Source: Rhyzopertha dominica (lineage: Eukaryota; Arthropoda; Insecta; Coleoptera; Bostrichidae). From it: a stretch of 64,000 nucleotides of DNA. The notes below the pieces were generated by a model that saw only the letters and a list, made by a program, of their open reading frames with translations, did not search any database and was not told the DNA's origin. Numbering within the stretch: position 1 is the first letter of the stretch; the number at the start of each line of letters is the position of its first letter. Both the position numbers and the translations under genes were made by a program. Below are positions 36,127 through 47,125 of this stretch, piece after piece. The stretch is taken from positions 55,136,023 to 55,200,022 of the forward strand of contig QCXZ01000003.1 in the NCBI GenBank assembly GCA_025024175.1. The letters are read 5' to 3'.

Positions 36127-36298
36127 TAAGATAATATATTTTCGGAAAGATCTTGTCTCTTGAAAACACTGACAAAAAATTATAAGTCTGACGTTTCGAT
36201 TACACCTGTAATCTTTGTCAAAGATGAAGAATCTCAAAATTTGCCTGACACAAGTTCAAACAAAATTTTGTTCTTTCCGAAAATATAATATTATCTTA
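36127..36298. mobile_element. 172 bp inverted-repeat element with a hammerhead-like core
   Basis: Ends TAAGATAATATATTTTCGG (36127-) and, inverted, TAAGATAATATTATATTTTC then GG; both arms continue to TCTTTCC or its inverse. Inside, on the minus strand, TTTGACAAAG, a perfect ATTAC/GTAAT stem with loop AGGT, and CGAAACGTC (36187-36225) resemble a hammerhead. The core is degenerate (TTGACAA). Confidence 0.55.
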
Positions 36299-37359
36299 TC
36301 ATAGTTATAATGATCAAAACGTTGATGTTTTCGATTTACCTAACATTTGAAAATCAAACAGAATGGACTTTCATTAAGAAAAAATATTATATTTTTAGAC
36401 TGGTAATAATAGATTCAAATACCTAATAATAGAAATACACGGTTAACATCCCATCTCCGCAATGTAACTGAAATGAAGCAAACATCTCTATGAGTGCGAG
36501 AGAGCCAGAAGATGATTTTCTATCTTTGTATACCGCTTGTACAGAATGCGCATGGCAAAGTAGAAGAGGGATAAGACAGGTGCCACCTGGGAGCAACCGG
36601 CAAACGCTTTGTGAACAAGGAGACGCTTGAAGCCAATCAAATGCTTGCTTTTTGAGTTTGCGTACTTTTAGTCGTCGGATTCCAAGGCTGGGACATATAC
36701 CTATTATTTTTATACATGTTTGCTTCAAGGGATATGCTTTGTTCCCCGTATATGTTTTATTATAAGGTATTTGTCAGGAAAACAACAGACAAAACAGAAA
36801 TATGTTCTTTAATATCACGGAAATTATGAATGCGTGATGGTATTTGATGTTTCGAATTGAAATACTTTATTACCTACAGCCATTTAAATTCAAACCTAAA
36901 ATGGTCACGTTTTCGGAAATATCGCTTTTGCTTATCCAAACACTGATCAAAAATATCAAACTGATGTTTGATCTACCTTCTAAATAAATTACTTACTAAA
37001 AGAAAACTACAAAGTTGCCTTCCAAATATCACTCAATTCGTAATTCCCATCATCCCGACTCAATTTATTATAATTTATAGAAATTCATTCACGTGCTTAG
37101 TTAAATATTAGATATAAATGTTCAGCTATGGAAAATAATTTTTATAATTTTTTTTCGGAAACATTTTCGGTTTTGACAGATCTCCGTTGTTTAGAATAGA
37201 TTTTGAGAAAGAAGCTCCGTATCAAAAGTTCTTATTGCGAATTGCTCTACTTTAGAAGCCGCATAATGACTCGTTTGAAAACTTACTTTCAGCAATAGAA
37301 ATTAAAAAACCTGTTATCCGCGTAAATAGGCCGTAATGAACAGAATTTGGCATGTAAAA

Positions 37360-37510
37360 ACTTTGGAACCGTCAAATCGAATTTCGATAAATGACATTAT
37401 GTATATACCCCTTTTTCACGTCGTCTCAGTCTTTGATCCTAGTAGTCGACAAATCATAAGCGAGTGGATTTTTTACAGTGAACACCTGTTATTTGGAAGT
37501 CAGTTTTAGA
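37360..37510. repeat. Dispersed repeat, copy 2
   Basis: Partner of 19295-19450; CGAATTTCGATAAATGACAT and GAACACCTGTTATTTGG are the best conserved parts. Confidence 0.5.
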
Positions 37511-37588
37511 GTTTCTTTTATCAAATAATTCGTGCATACTTCTGATGCTTGTTAACATGGCCAGAACAGCGGTTTGAAAGTTGCAATA

Positions 37589-37777
37589 TGTTGGAACCAA
37601 AGCTTTGAATATTTCACTTGTCCTCTTTCAGGTTGTCATAGATACACCTTATTTAGTAAAAATGGATTCGCATGTCATTAACATTTTAATATAAATGATT
37701 TTTCTAATAAAGTTGATTATAAAATCATGTTGATGCGGGTTTCCTTGCTCCAATATTAAGTGTATGATCCATCAACA
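37589..37777 (+). repeat. Copia 5' LTR
   Basis: 189 bp, TG...CA ends, identical to 41831-42019. AATAAAGTTG near the middle may serve polyadenylation. Confidence 0.95.
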
Positions 37778-37789
37778 TGGTAGCAGAGC
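37778..37789 (+). promoter_or_regulatory. Primer binding site for initiator tRNA-Met
   Basis: TGGTAGCAGAGC directly after the 5' LTR is complementary to the 3' end of initiator methionine tRNA over 12 bases including the CCA tail. Confidence 0.85.
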
Positions 37790-37861
37790 GTGGTTCTTCG
37801 TGGTAAACATATTTTGTTGGAGTGAACTTTGGATTTCACAAAATATATCAACGGCATAAAT

Positions 37862-40800
37862 ATGGAGCTTCATAGCATTGAAAAACTGCGAGGTGTGGAA
37901 AACTGGAGCATATGGAAATTCGCAGTGAAAAATGTGCTGCGTGGAATTGAAGGGGCTTATGAAGTTTGTACTGGTGTGCTTGAAAAACCAGTTTCTTCAG
38001 AAGAAAGCGTACAGCAAACAAAATATATGGAACAATTAAAAATGTGGGATAAGGCGGATCGAGCTGCTAGCCAAATCATTGTAAAATGTATAGAATCCAA
38101 AGTATTAACATTGCTGGTGACATGTGAGTCGGCACGGGATATGTGGATCAAACTACATTCTGTTTATGAACAACAGACCAAACAAGCCGCACACACTGTT
38201 CAAGCAGAATTCTTTAGTTTCATCAAAAGTCCCAGTGATGACATGGTGATGCACATTGCTAAGTTCGAAGGATTAATTTTACGGATGCAGCAGATAAACG
38301 TAAAGCCAGACGAATCATCTATGATGGTAAAATTGTTGGATTCTCTTCCTGATAATTACGAAAGTCTTCGTCAGGCATGGTGGGCAAGACAAGAAGATCA
38401 GCAAACATTTATCAATCTGGTGGCAGTGCTGACATCAGATGAAAAGCGCCGGCAGCAGCGAGTAGAGAAACAGGAAGAGGTAGAAGCACTTGTACTTGCA
38501 AGAAAAGTCAAAAATCATGACAAGAACGGTTATGACAAAAATTACACTCGTAGTAAGGATTACAAGAAGAAACCGTTAGAAAGTACACATTCAAGTAACA
38601 ATGATAAAATGACTAAATTTCGATGTTATTCTTGCGGAGGTTTCGGACATATTCGCCGAAACTGCAAAAAGAAGAAGGGAAAACATCAAGAAGTGCCGAA
38701 AGATGAAGCATTTGTTTGTGAGGCATTAAGCGCAGAAGATAGTGATATTTGGATAGTAGATTCCGGAGCAACAGACCATATAAGCCATCGTGGAGAATGG
38801 TTTTCATCATTTGTACGATTTGATACCCCCATCAAAATATACATTGGAAATCAGTNAACTATGGATGCCTTAGGTAAAGGTAGAATTAATTTTGAAGCTT
38901 TTGNGAAAGGCAAATGGTTATCATGTTACATGGAAAATGTGCTGTATGTGCCATCTGCTCGAAGAAATCTCTTTTCAGTGCCTGCAGCACTAGATAAAGG
39001 GATGTTATTTAATTCATCCAAGACATCTTGCCAGTNTACTAAAAATGGAATGGNTAAGGCANGCGGTATTCGAGCAGGACAGCTCTTCAAAATGATGGTT
39101 CGAGTTAAGAAGCCGAATACATTAGAGAAATCGGAAGCGAATATTTCAATAAAGGACACACTTCAAATTTGGCATGAAAGATTAGGTCATCAGAATAAAC
39201 GTCATGTGAGGAATATACTAAATAAACACGACATTGAATTTACTCTAGATGATCAGTTTTGCGGAGCTTGCATGGAAGGTAAAGAGCATCGAAGCAGATA
39301 TTTAGAGCGACAACATCGTGCTACTGAACCAGGTCAGATAATGCATGCTGATTTGTGTGGTCCTATGGAATGTGCATCATTAGGAGGAGCGAAATACTTT
39401 GTGTGTTTCACATGTGATTTTACGAGAATGCGCATGGTATATTTCTTAAAAGAAAAGGCAGAGACTGCAGATAAAGTTGCTGAGATGCTGCAAATCATCA
39501 AGAATCAACGAGGTCAATCAATAAAGATTTTTCAGTGTGATGGTGGTAAGGAATTTGACAATGCTCATGTTAGAAAATTAATGATGTCAGATGGAGTGAC
39601 ATTTGTAGTCACAAATCCTTATACACCACAACAAAACGGCTGTGCTGAGCGAACCAACAGAACAGTAGTTGATCTTGCTAGAACAATGCTGGTGGCGAAG
39701 AATCTGCCTAAATATATGTGGGCAGAAGCAGTAAATGCAGCTGTTCATATTTTAAATTGTACTGGACCAAGTGGCGTTAATGGAAAAGCTCCGTATGAAC
39801 TTTTTACGGGGAAATGTACGAACTTAGACAAATTTCATATCTTTGGAGCTGAATGTTACGTACACGTGCCAAAGGAAAAACGCAGGAAATGGGACAGAAG
39901 AGGAAAACCTGGTGTGTTAGTTGGTTACTGCAACAACATAGATGGTTATCGTGTTTGGGTTAAGGAAGAAAAACGAGTGATTCGAAGTAAGGATGTTGTG
40001 TTTGGACCAGAACGGGCTAGCAAGTTGTCGACTTTGTTTCCTGGTGAAACCAACAGCCCTATGCAGGATGAAAAATCAGAAGATTTAGCAGCTTCTGTCA
40101 AATTACCCGCAATTTTGGAATTTAAAGGTGATGATGAGTTGCCGAATCAAGAATGTGAAACCTTAGCACCAGTTACGGCAGAAAGAAAATTACGCAATAG
40201 GGAAAATTTAAGAGCACCTAGGCGGTTAATTGAAATGATGTTTGCTGAGGTACATGAGCCGAAGAGTTATACTGAGGCAATGGAGTCAACAGAAAAGCGT
40301 CATTGGAGTGCGGCAATGGATGAGGAAATGGCATCATTGAAGGAAAACTCAACTTGGGATTTGGTTGAGCTACCGATAAATCGCCAGGCTATTTCAAATC
40401 GCTGGGTGTACCGAGTGAAGCGTAATGCTAATGGAGAAGTTAGCCGTTACAAAGCACGTCTGGTGGTAAGGGGTTTTAGTCAGCGAGAAGGCGTTGACTA
40501 TAATGAAACATTCAGTCCTGTTGCACGTTTCGAGACCATTCGTACAGTTCTAAGTATTGCTGCAAAAGAAAAATTGGAGTTGTGTCAATTTGATGTGAAA
40601 ACAGCTTTCCTGTATGGTTCTATCAAGGAAGAAATTTATATGAAACAACCAGAGGGTTACGAAGATGGTAGTGATCGTGTTTGCAAACTGCGAAGAAGTT
40701 TATATGGGCTAAAACAGTCACCAAGATGCTGGAATGAACGTTTTAAAACTACGTTATTTTCTTTTGGCTTGCAGGAGAGCACTGCAGATCCATGTGTTTT

Positions 40801-41800
40801 CTGTCGTATCACTAACAACGATAAGTTAATACTTGTATTGTACGTGGATGATGGTTTGATAGCTGCAACGAAGAAAAATAGCATCGATGAATTTCTAGAC
40901 AGTTTGAAAGCGGAATTTAAAATAACAGAGGAACCCATAGGTTGTTTCCTGAATGTTTTAATAGATCGGCTTGCTGATGGTTCCATTGTTATTAGCCAAA
41001 GAAGATATACTGAAGACATTCTTCGGAAATTTAATATGGAAAATGCAAATTCGGTTGCAACCCCGATAGAGAGATGTCAATTGACAGTAGAAATGACTAA
41101 TGTCAAGATGACAAGTGCTCCATATAGAGAAGCTGTGGGTAGCTTAATGTATTTATCAATAGCTACAAGGCCTGATATCACTTTTGCTGTTAATTATGTG
41201 TCACAGTTTCTTGATGATCCTAAAGAACAACACTGGCACATAGTGAAACGAATTTTGAAGTATCTTAAGGGCACAATTACGATGGGCATTCTCTATAACG
41301 CTACTGGAATGAAAAATGAGCTGGAATCGTATTGTGATGCTGATTTTGCAAGTGACCCATCTACGCGTCGGTCAGTGAGTGGTATTGTCTTCAAGTTTGG
41401 CGGAGGGGCAATTGTGTGGTCGAGTAAACGTCAGCAGAGCGTTTCACTGTCAACCACAGAAGCAGAATACATAGCTGCCAGTGAAGCTGCCAAAGATGTA
41501 GTCTGGTTAAATCGGCTATTTGGCGAAATAGCACCACTTGCTGTTGTACCTACACTTCTTGTAGATAATGCAAGTGCTATTAAACTTACGAAGAACCCAA
41601 GTTTTCACAAGCGTTCGAAGCATATTGACGTGCGAGCTCATTTTGTGCGTGAACGAATGCAGAGCGGAGACCTTAACATTGAACATATTCCAAGCGCAGA
41701 GCAAGTCGCCGATATTCTGACGAAACCAATTCCAAGATTGCAATTTCAAAAGCTACGTCAGAAGTTAGGAATGATTGACATTAATGTTATTGATACATAG
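37862..41800 (+). CDS. Copia gag-pol polyprotein (1312 aa, intact)
   Basis: Single frame from the first ATG (37862) to TAG; the frame extends 11 codons upstream without an ATG. Gag of the UBN2 type opens with IEKLRGVENWSIWK. A CCHC zinc knuckle (CYSCGGFGHIRRNC) is at residues 255-268. Protease active site DSGA starts at residue 300. The integrase has its HHCC part around HERLGH...CGAC and the catalytic triad D497, D560, E596 (35 residues between the last two, the DD35E spacing). Reverse transcriptase follows, with YVDD at 994-997, then RNase H with DADFA around 1159 and the late KHIDVRAHF motif. Expression of gag and pol from one frame is usual for Copia elements; I see no frameshift site. 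Six or so codons contain N. The length is close to that of typical Copia polyproteins. Confidence 0.95.
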   Translation: MELHSIEKLRGVENWSIWKFAVKNVLRGIEGAYEVCTGVLEKPVSSEESVQQTKYMEQLKMWDKADRAASQIIVKCIESKVLTLLVTCESARDMWIKLHSVYEQQTKQAAHTVQAEFFSFIKSPSDDMVMHIAKFEGLILRMQQINVKPDESSMMVKLLDSLPDNYESLRQAWWARQEDQQTFINLVAVLTSDEKRRQQRVEKQEEVEALVLARKVKNHDKNGYDKNYTRSKDYKKKPLESTHSSNNDKMTKFRCYSCGGFGHIRRNCKKKKGKHQEVPKDEAFVCEALSAEDSDIWIVDSGATDHISHRGEWFSSFVRFDTPIKIYIGNQXTMDALGKGRINFEAFXKGKWLSCYMENVLYVPSARRNLFSVPAALDKGMLFNSSKTSCQXTKNGMXKAXGIRAGQLFKMMVRVKKPNTLEKSEANISIKDTLQIWHERLGHQNKRHVRNILNKHDIEFTLDDQFCGACMEGKEHRSRYLERQHRATEPGQIMHADLCGPMECASLGGAKYFVCFTCDFTRMRMVYFLKEKAETADKVAEMLQIIKNQRGQSIKIFQCDGGKEFDNAHVRKLMMSDGVTFVVTNPYTPQQNGCAERTNRTVVDLARTMLVAKNLPKYMWAEAVNAAVHILNCTGPSGVNGKAPYELFTGKCTNLDKFHIFGAECYVHVPKEKRRKWDRRGKPGVLVGYCNNIDGYRVWVKEEKRVIRSKDVVFGPERASKLSTLFPGETNSPMQDEKSEDLAASVKLPAILEFKGDDELPNQECETLAPVTAERKLRNRENLRAPRRLIEMMFAEVHEPKSYTEAMESTEKRHWSAAMDEEMASLKENSTWDLVELPINRQAISNRWVYRVKRNANGEVSRYKARLVVRGFSQREGVDYNETFSPVARFETIRTVLSIAAKEKLELCQFDVKTAFLYGSIKEEIYMKQPEGYEDGSDRVCKLRRSLYGLKQSPRCWNERFKTTLFSFGLQESTADPCVFCRITNNDKLILVLYVDDGLIAATKKNSIDEFLDSLKAEFKITEEPIGCFLNVLIDRLADGSIVISQRRYTEDILRKFNMENANSVATPIERCQLTVEMTNVKMTSAPYREAVGSLMYLSIATRPDITFAVNYVSQFLDDPKEQHWHIVKRILKYLKGTITMGILYNATGMKNELESYCDADFASDPSTRRSVSGIVFKFGGGAIVWSSKRQQSVSLSTTEAEYIAASEAAKDVVWLNRLFGEIAPLAVVPTLLVDNASAIKLTKNPSFHKRSKHIDVRAHFVRERMQSGDLNIEHIPSAEQVADILTKPIPRLQFQKLRQKLGMIDINVIDT

Positions 41801-41814
41801 GTTATGAAAGATTC

Positions 41815-41830
41815 AAAGTTTGGGGGGAAA
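41815..41830 (+). promoter_or_regulatory. Polypurine tract
   Basis: A purine-rich run with GGGGGGAAA immediately before the 3' LTR, the priming site for plus-strand synthesis. Confidence 0.85.
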
Positions 41831-42019
41831 TGTTGGAACCAAAGCTTTGAATATTTCACTTGTCCTCTTTCAGGTTGTCATAGATACACCTTATTTAGTA
41901 AAAATGGATTCGCATGTCATTAACATTTTAATATAAATGATTTTTCTAATAAAGTTGATTATAAAATCATGTTGATGCGGGTTTCCTTGCTCCAATATTA
42001 AGTGTATGATCCATCAACA
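41831..42019 (+). repeat. Copia 3' LTR
   Basis: 189 bp, identical to the 5' LTR. Confidence 0.95.
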
Positions 42020-42024
42020 CAATA

Positions 42025-43238
42025 TATTTCTCACCAAGAATCTCGTTTGGCGACTGCTATGTAATGCTTTGAGGGCGGTATTTATTCATACTCTCGCACA
42101 AGAGTTGTTGAACTGCTGCAGACCTAATTTCCATTGAATATTTATGGAGAATTCTTAAAAAGCACATTTGCTATTTTCAATCGCAATCAGATTTTAAATG
42201 CAATTGTGAATATGTTCATATATCTCAGGCATTTCTCTAGCATGGAATGGCGCAATAATACAGTAATTAGAAGTAGAAGATATAGGTATACAATACGAAA
42301 CTCATATTAGATAAGGGTACGTAGATTATATGTACTTAATACTTGTAGTTTATCCATAAAAAATTGAAATAAAAAATTACGTGCTGGCCTACCAAATGAT
42401 ACAATTAGTTCACAACTTTCCTGACAGCAACTACTTTGTTCATACAAATTATTAAAAACAGAAATTTTCGAGACGCTCGAAATATAATAAACTATAAATA
42501 TCAGAGTATGAAACCAAGCTGTTTTGGAAAATGACAATCATCAGCCTAAATGTAAATGAAAAATGTAATTTACGTATTACTGAATATAGGGAAACAACAG
42601 GCGAAGTGGAAGCTGCTGATTTGCACCAAACCCAAAAATTATTCATATCTCATTCCACCGATGCGATGGCGTGCGAGCGTTATGAAACCGACCCTTTTAC
42701 AACATTTTTATGAGGCAATGCAATGGTAGCAATTAATCTGTAGCACGTCCATTAACATGGAAAACGCTTCTCACCTACTTAGCCGCCTTTATGAGAACCA
42801 AAACACGGATGATCGTTATTATTAGCAGCTCGCGTGCCTAGAACGCCTTAGGGGCGGCTGGCATTGGCCATAGGCCTAGGAGTTACAAAGCACGAGCACA
42901 GTGTGCTGAAAGCTTCCATCCAATTAGGCCTCTGTTTAATATTCCTGCAGCATGCTGACATCAGATGTTAAACTGCCTGCCAAAAAGCGATAGTTCCACC
43001 GAAGTGGCCTTAAGCTTTGAGTAATTATTCGCACGTTTGTGCTTCATTATAGGAATCAGTTTGTAGAAACGCAAAGCGGCTACATTGATGCCAGGAAATT
43101 AATTTGAAAAATAAAATACGATAATCAGGCCAGAAAAATTTAGTTTTAAAAAGTAATAAAAAATACAAACAGTAACATTACCAGGTACTTATAATAGTAA
43201 TTTGTGATTGAATTAACATATGTAATAATTGTGTTAAT
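42025..43238. other. Intergenic, no gene recognised
   Basis: Short ORFs only; a slightly GC-richer part near 42830-42930 has no open frame. Confidence 0.35.
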
Positions 43239-43370
43239 GGGTATTCAATGTGAAAAAGTAGTTACTCGCCCTGGGTGGAACCCGAGACCTAACCAATTAC
43301 ACCATTGGGGTACTCCTGCTCGAATTCCAGCCAGGGCGTGTAACAACCTTTTCACATCCAAATATTACCC
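43239..43370. mobile_element. 132 bp foldback with tRNA-promoter-like boxes
   Basis: Two arms of about 50 nt are imperfect inverse copies (GGGTATTCAATGTGAAAAAG against CTTTTCACATCCAAATATTA on the other arm; GCCCTGGGTGGAACCCGAG against CTCGAATTCCAGCCAGGGC). Read on the minus strand, TGGTGTAATTGGTTAG and GGGTTCCACCC resemble Pol III A and B boxes, but only about 10 nt apart, too close for a normal tRNA. It is either a MITE or a rearranged tRNA-derived SINE. Confidence 0.5.
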
Positions 43371-46300
43371 TAGATACCTGTTAATACGATTATTACATTT
43401 AATGGCTTTTACGTCACGAAAAAGCAGTTTGAAGTTTAAAATGTCTCGTAGTATAAACACGAGTTCCTAACACGTAAAATTGATCATCAGAGAATACAAA
43501 ACTACATTACCAATAGCATGAAAAATGAGCGTGCTTTGGTAGCTGGTATCCAAGCGACTGTTTATTTGTTGCTGATTTGTGGTTTGTGTCCATATAACTG
43601 ATAAAAGCGATCCGTTATTAGTTAGTAGAAATAAAAGTGTGCGAAAATTCTGACAAAATCAGTAGATAGATATCCTCGACAGATGAAAATTTTTTAAAAT
43701 GGCGGCGGGTTAATGGAGCTGAGGAAGTCGACGATAATGTAATTTTAGCATATTTTTCAGAATAGGTAAATTTCGTAGTAGTTTAACTCGAACATCTTTG
43801 TAGCATTTCAAAAATAAAAATGGCCATGGCTAATTAAGCTAAAATAGAAAGGCCTAACCACAATAATTTAGAAAGCCTAAATAAGCGGCTACTTGATATT
43901 TCTGGCCCAGAGAATATCATCCAGCCAGGCGTTTCAAGAATACGCTTATTCTACTGAAGATGGCAGCTTAGCTGTCTAATACGTATTTAGACATTCTGAA
44001 TAATTATTGTTGTTAAGGTTTCCATTGCAGTTTTTAAAAGAGGAAATTAATTATGTGGATACTATTAGGAGATACAAAGACATAATAGCCACTTTTTTAT
44101 TAGCTACAGATCCTGTAAATATACGCTCCAAAAAATTCGATATCAACACATTTCGTGATAAGGGCAAAAATAGTTGCACTTTGTAAATTGCCTGAATCAG
44201 CATGATAATATACCGATCAGACATTTCTCTTTGAAAAATAAAGTTGCAAAAAAGATTGAAGTAAGTGATGTTTTCTTAAATAATGCATCTAAATAAAAAA
44301 TAATCATCTAATCATTCGCCAAAAACTCGTTTTGTTAATTCTTAACCATATTAATTCATAACATTTTAATTAACAAATGTTGAAAATGGCTTTAAAACAC
44401 AGTTAACTGACGTCAGCATTTATGAAAGTGACAAAACCCGATTTTAGCGCTAAAAGTTTAAAACATATCGCTAACTTCCCCTATTACATGCTTCTTTAAA
44501 CTATGTACCGAAATATTTAAAATCATGAAATCGAGATGAGCTTGTAAATTAGATACCAATACTGTTAGTAGATGCCTAAATACGTACTTATGGTTTGAAA
44601 TAACTAATTTTCTGCTCTTAGATTATAATATAATTTTATATAATGTTGTTTTGAGCATAAGACTCCTTTCCAATAAGTCATAAACTATTGTAATCGCCAC
44701 TAAATAACTGACAAAGTTGACCTTAAAAATAATTAGCATATGAAAGCAAACTGTTATCGGTAACAACAATTAGGGAGTCAATAACGACATAAAACGAAAA
44801 AGGTAGTTTTTTTCTTGATATGCCGTGGTAATTGTGTATTTCATATTTACACTATTTACTAAGCAACAATTATTCTGCATAAGTATTAAAAACACTAGCT
44901 TCTTGCTTTTAAGGTTCTTTCAGTATACAAGAAAAATATAATAATCGTACAAAAGTTTTGTATATGTGTGTTCTACCTGTAACTAGATATATCCAGTCTC
45001 TGATTTGGTACTTCATAAAATTGTTTTAATTAACATAAGGTTAAATGTGTTCTTAAAGTCAGAAATAACTACTTCGAGGTATAATTGGCACAGTTTGTGG
45101 CAAAAAAGTCATGTCGATATTGGCTAACAAACTAAATTTAAAATTGTTTACAGTTATGACGTTACTGAGTAATAGTAATATGGAAATTACCGATTAAATC
45201 AGTTTGCCGCCTCTCAGGAAGATATACTTATCGTCTGTCGATTGTTGAATTATTTGATATATTTTGTAGTTTCAACATATTCTGTAGTGTTTTGTGCAAT
45301 AATCAACTTAAGTTTATATTTCGGAGCTGTGGACTGCCACGGTTTCGTATAGCTTTTAGGTTATGTATCGTATTTATTTGTGAGGTTGTGGCTACAGCAG
45401 TAAGCCTGCTTAATAATTGTACTATTATGGACTGAAAGATGTTTGTAAAATTCACAAACTAAGTGGTATTAACGTTGGCTACACAAAGCTTCCACAGTAC
45501 AAGGTGTAGACAGCAGACAGCAGAAGTTACCACCAGCCTACTATTATACCAATAATTTGTTACTTCTTACATTTGAAGGAATAATAGAACCGTAAATTGT
45601 TGGAATATCTTTATAAAGCCATCAATTTTGTGACTGTAACTTGATCTGCAACCCTCAGTACTATCGTGCTCATTGATTATTGATGTTCATCAGCGATCGC
45701 CTTGCATGTTGTAGCTTGACAGCAGTTATAAAAAGGCGGCACAAAGAATTCAGAAATCAACACCACCCGCGTTGCATCATTTATAGAAAACCTGTAGAAC
45801 TCGACTGTGAATTCAAAAATACCACTAAAGTAGTATTAATAAATTATTTATAATTTATCTAACATCACACCTTTCACTAGGTGCATTTCTAATCACAGAA
45901 CACGTTCACATCAACAATTCTATACAGGGTTAGTCAAAAATATGGAATGACAGGCTATTTCTGTAACTAAGTTTTTTTTGCTAAGTATTTTTCGTTTCTT
46001 AATCTACTTTTTGTATGTCAAAGCATTTTGTCTTTTTTATGGTGACCAGCCACTTTTTACGGATTTGTATTGATTTCTTTATCGTTGAAGAAACCTTGTG
46101 TTTATTATTGTGTATGGTTTAACAACCAAATAATAAATAAAGTAAATAAGGGACAAAAAGCGTTATCAAAGCTGGCATTTGATGATCATTCAACTGTAAT
46201 ACCTTATTCACTTAAATAATTAGTATAGGACTATATGTTTTTTTGGACAGATCTTTAATTGCTGAAATGTACCGTAACAATTTGAATTACTCCTGATTTA

Positions 46301-46540
46301 ACGTTTTACTCAGATAGATGATAAAGACATCCTTATAGAAGACGGTAGGACGGTGTGCCAGACTATTGTTTCCTCACCGTTCATCCAGTGAATGGATCAA
46401 AAAATGTTTTATTTATCTGTGATTCCATTACTCTTTCCAAGATTTTGGACATAACCCAAAGAAAGCTCAGCGGGCTTAAGTCATCCATGGGTGACTTAAA
46501 AATACAATTTGTGGTTTGTTAGTATCTTTTTTTCAGTGCA
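43371..46540. other. Long AT-rich non-coding stretch
   Basis: About 3.2 kb with no ORF of note. TATACAGGGTTAGTC near 45925 resembles a mariner-type tip, but stands alone. Confidence 0.4.
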
Positions 46541-47125
46541 TAAGACTATAAAACAGGTACAAAAGTCTTAAAATTGATAGTTAGAAACAATGCTGGACCA
46601 GTTCTCCAGTGCAATGACGGGTTAGGAATTCTTACCCCAGAATTTTTTTCAATAAGGATGCTTAATACGCCGTATTGGGTTTGTTATTGACATTTTTTCA
46701 TTGTAAAAGATTGTGGAAAATATACTAAAATCTTAAAGCTGGTAGTCAGAAATAACGTTGGGCCTGTTCACCAGTGGAGTGGGTTAGAAAGTGTTGATTT
46801 TTTTTTAATAAAGATGCTTTAAATTGCATTTTAGGTTTGTTATACTGTTTTTTTTTTCAATGTAAAAGAAATAACGTCAGTGTCCCAGTAGGATGGGTGT
46901 GGGTTGGAGCAGTCTTACCTAAAAAATTTCTGAAATAAGCATGGTTAAAAATGCATTTCACACTTTTTATTTCAATGTAAAAGACCGTGAAACGACAGAT
47001 ACTAAAATCTTAAAATTGGTAGTGAGTCATAATGTTATGCCTATTCCCCAGTTTTTTTAGTCAATTTTGTTTAAATAAGGATACTTAGGAATGTATTTTG
47101 AAGTTAGTGATGTCTTTTTTTATAA
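46541..47125 (+). repeat. Diverged tandem repeat, ~160 bp period, about four units
   Basis: Units begin near 46541, 46708, 46867 and 46981 with AAGA(C/T)..., and share CTAAAATCTTAAA, TGGTAGT, AAATAAGGATGCTTA-type and TTTCAATGTAAAAGA blocks. The third unit is shortened. The divergence shows it is an old array; no ORF spans it. Confidence 0.65.

Larger units (their letters stand above)
37589..42019 (+). mobile_element. Complete Copia (Ty1/copia) LTR retrotransposon
   Basis: 4431 bp, flanked by the 5 bp target duplication CAATA (37584-37588 and 42020-42024). The two 189 bp LTRs begin TGTTGG and end CAACA and are identical base for base as far as I can compare. A primer binding site abuts the 5' LTR and a purine tract abuts the 3' LTR. 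One uninterrupted gag-pol frame fills the interior. All parts needed for movement are present, and identical LTRs mean the insertion is very recent, so the family may still be active in this lineage. A few N bases in the coding region leave individual residues open. Confidence 0.95.
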
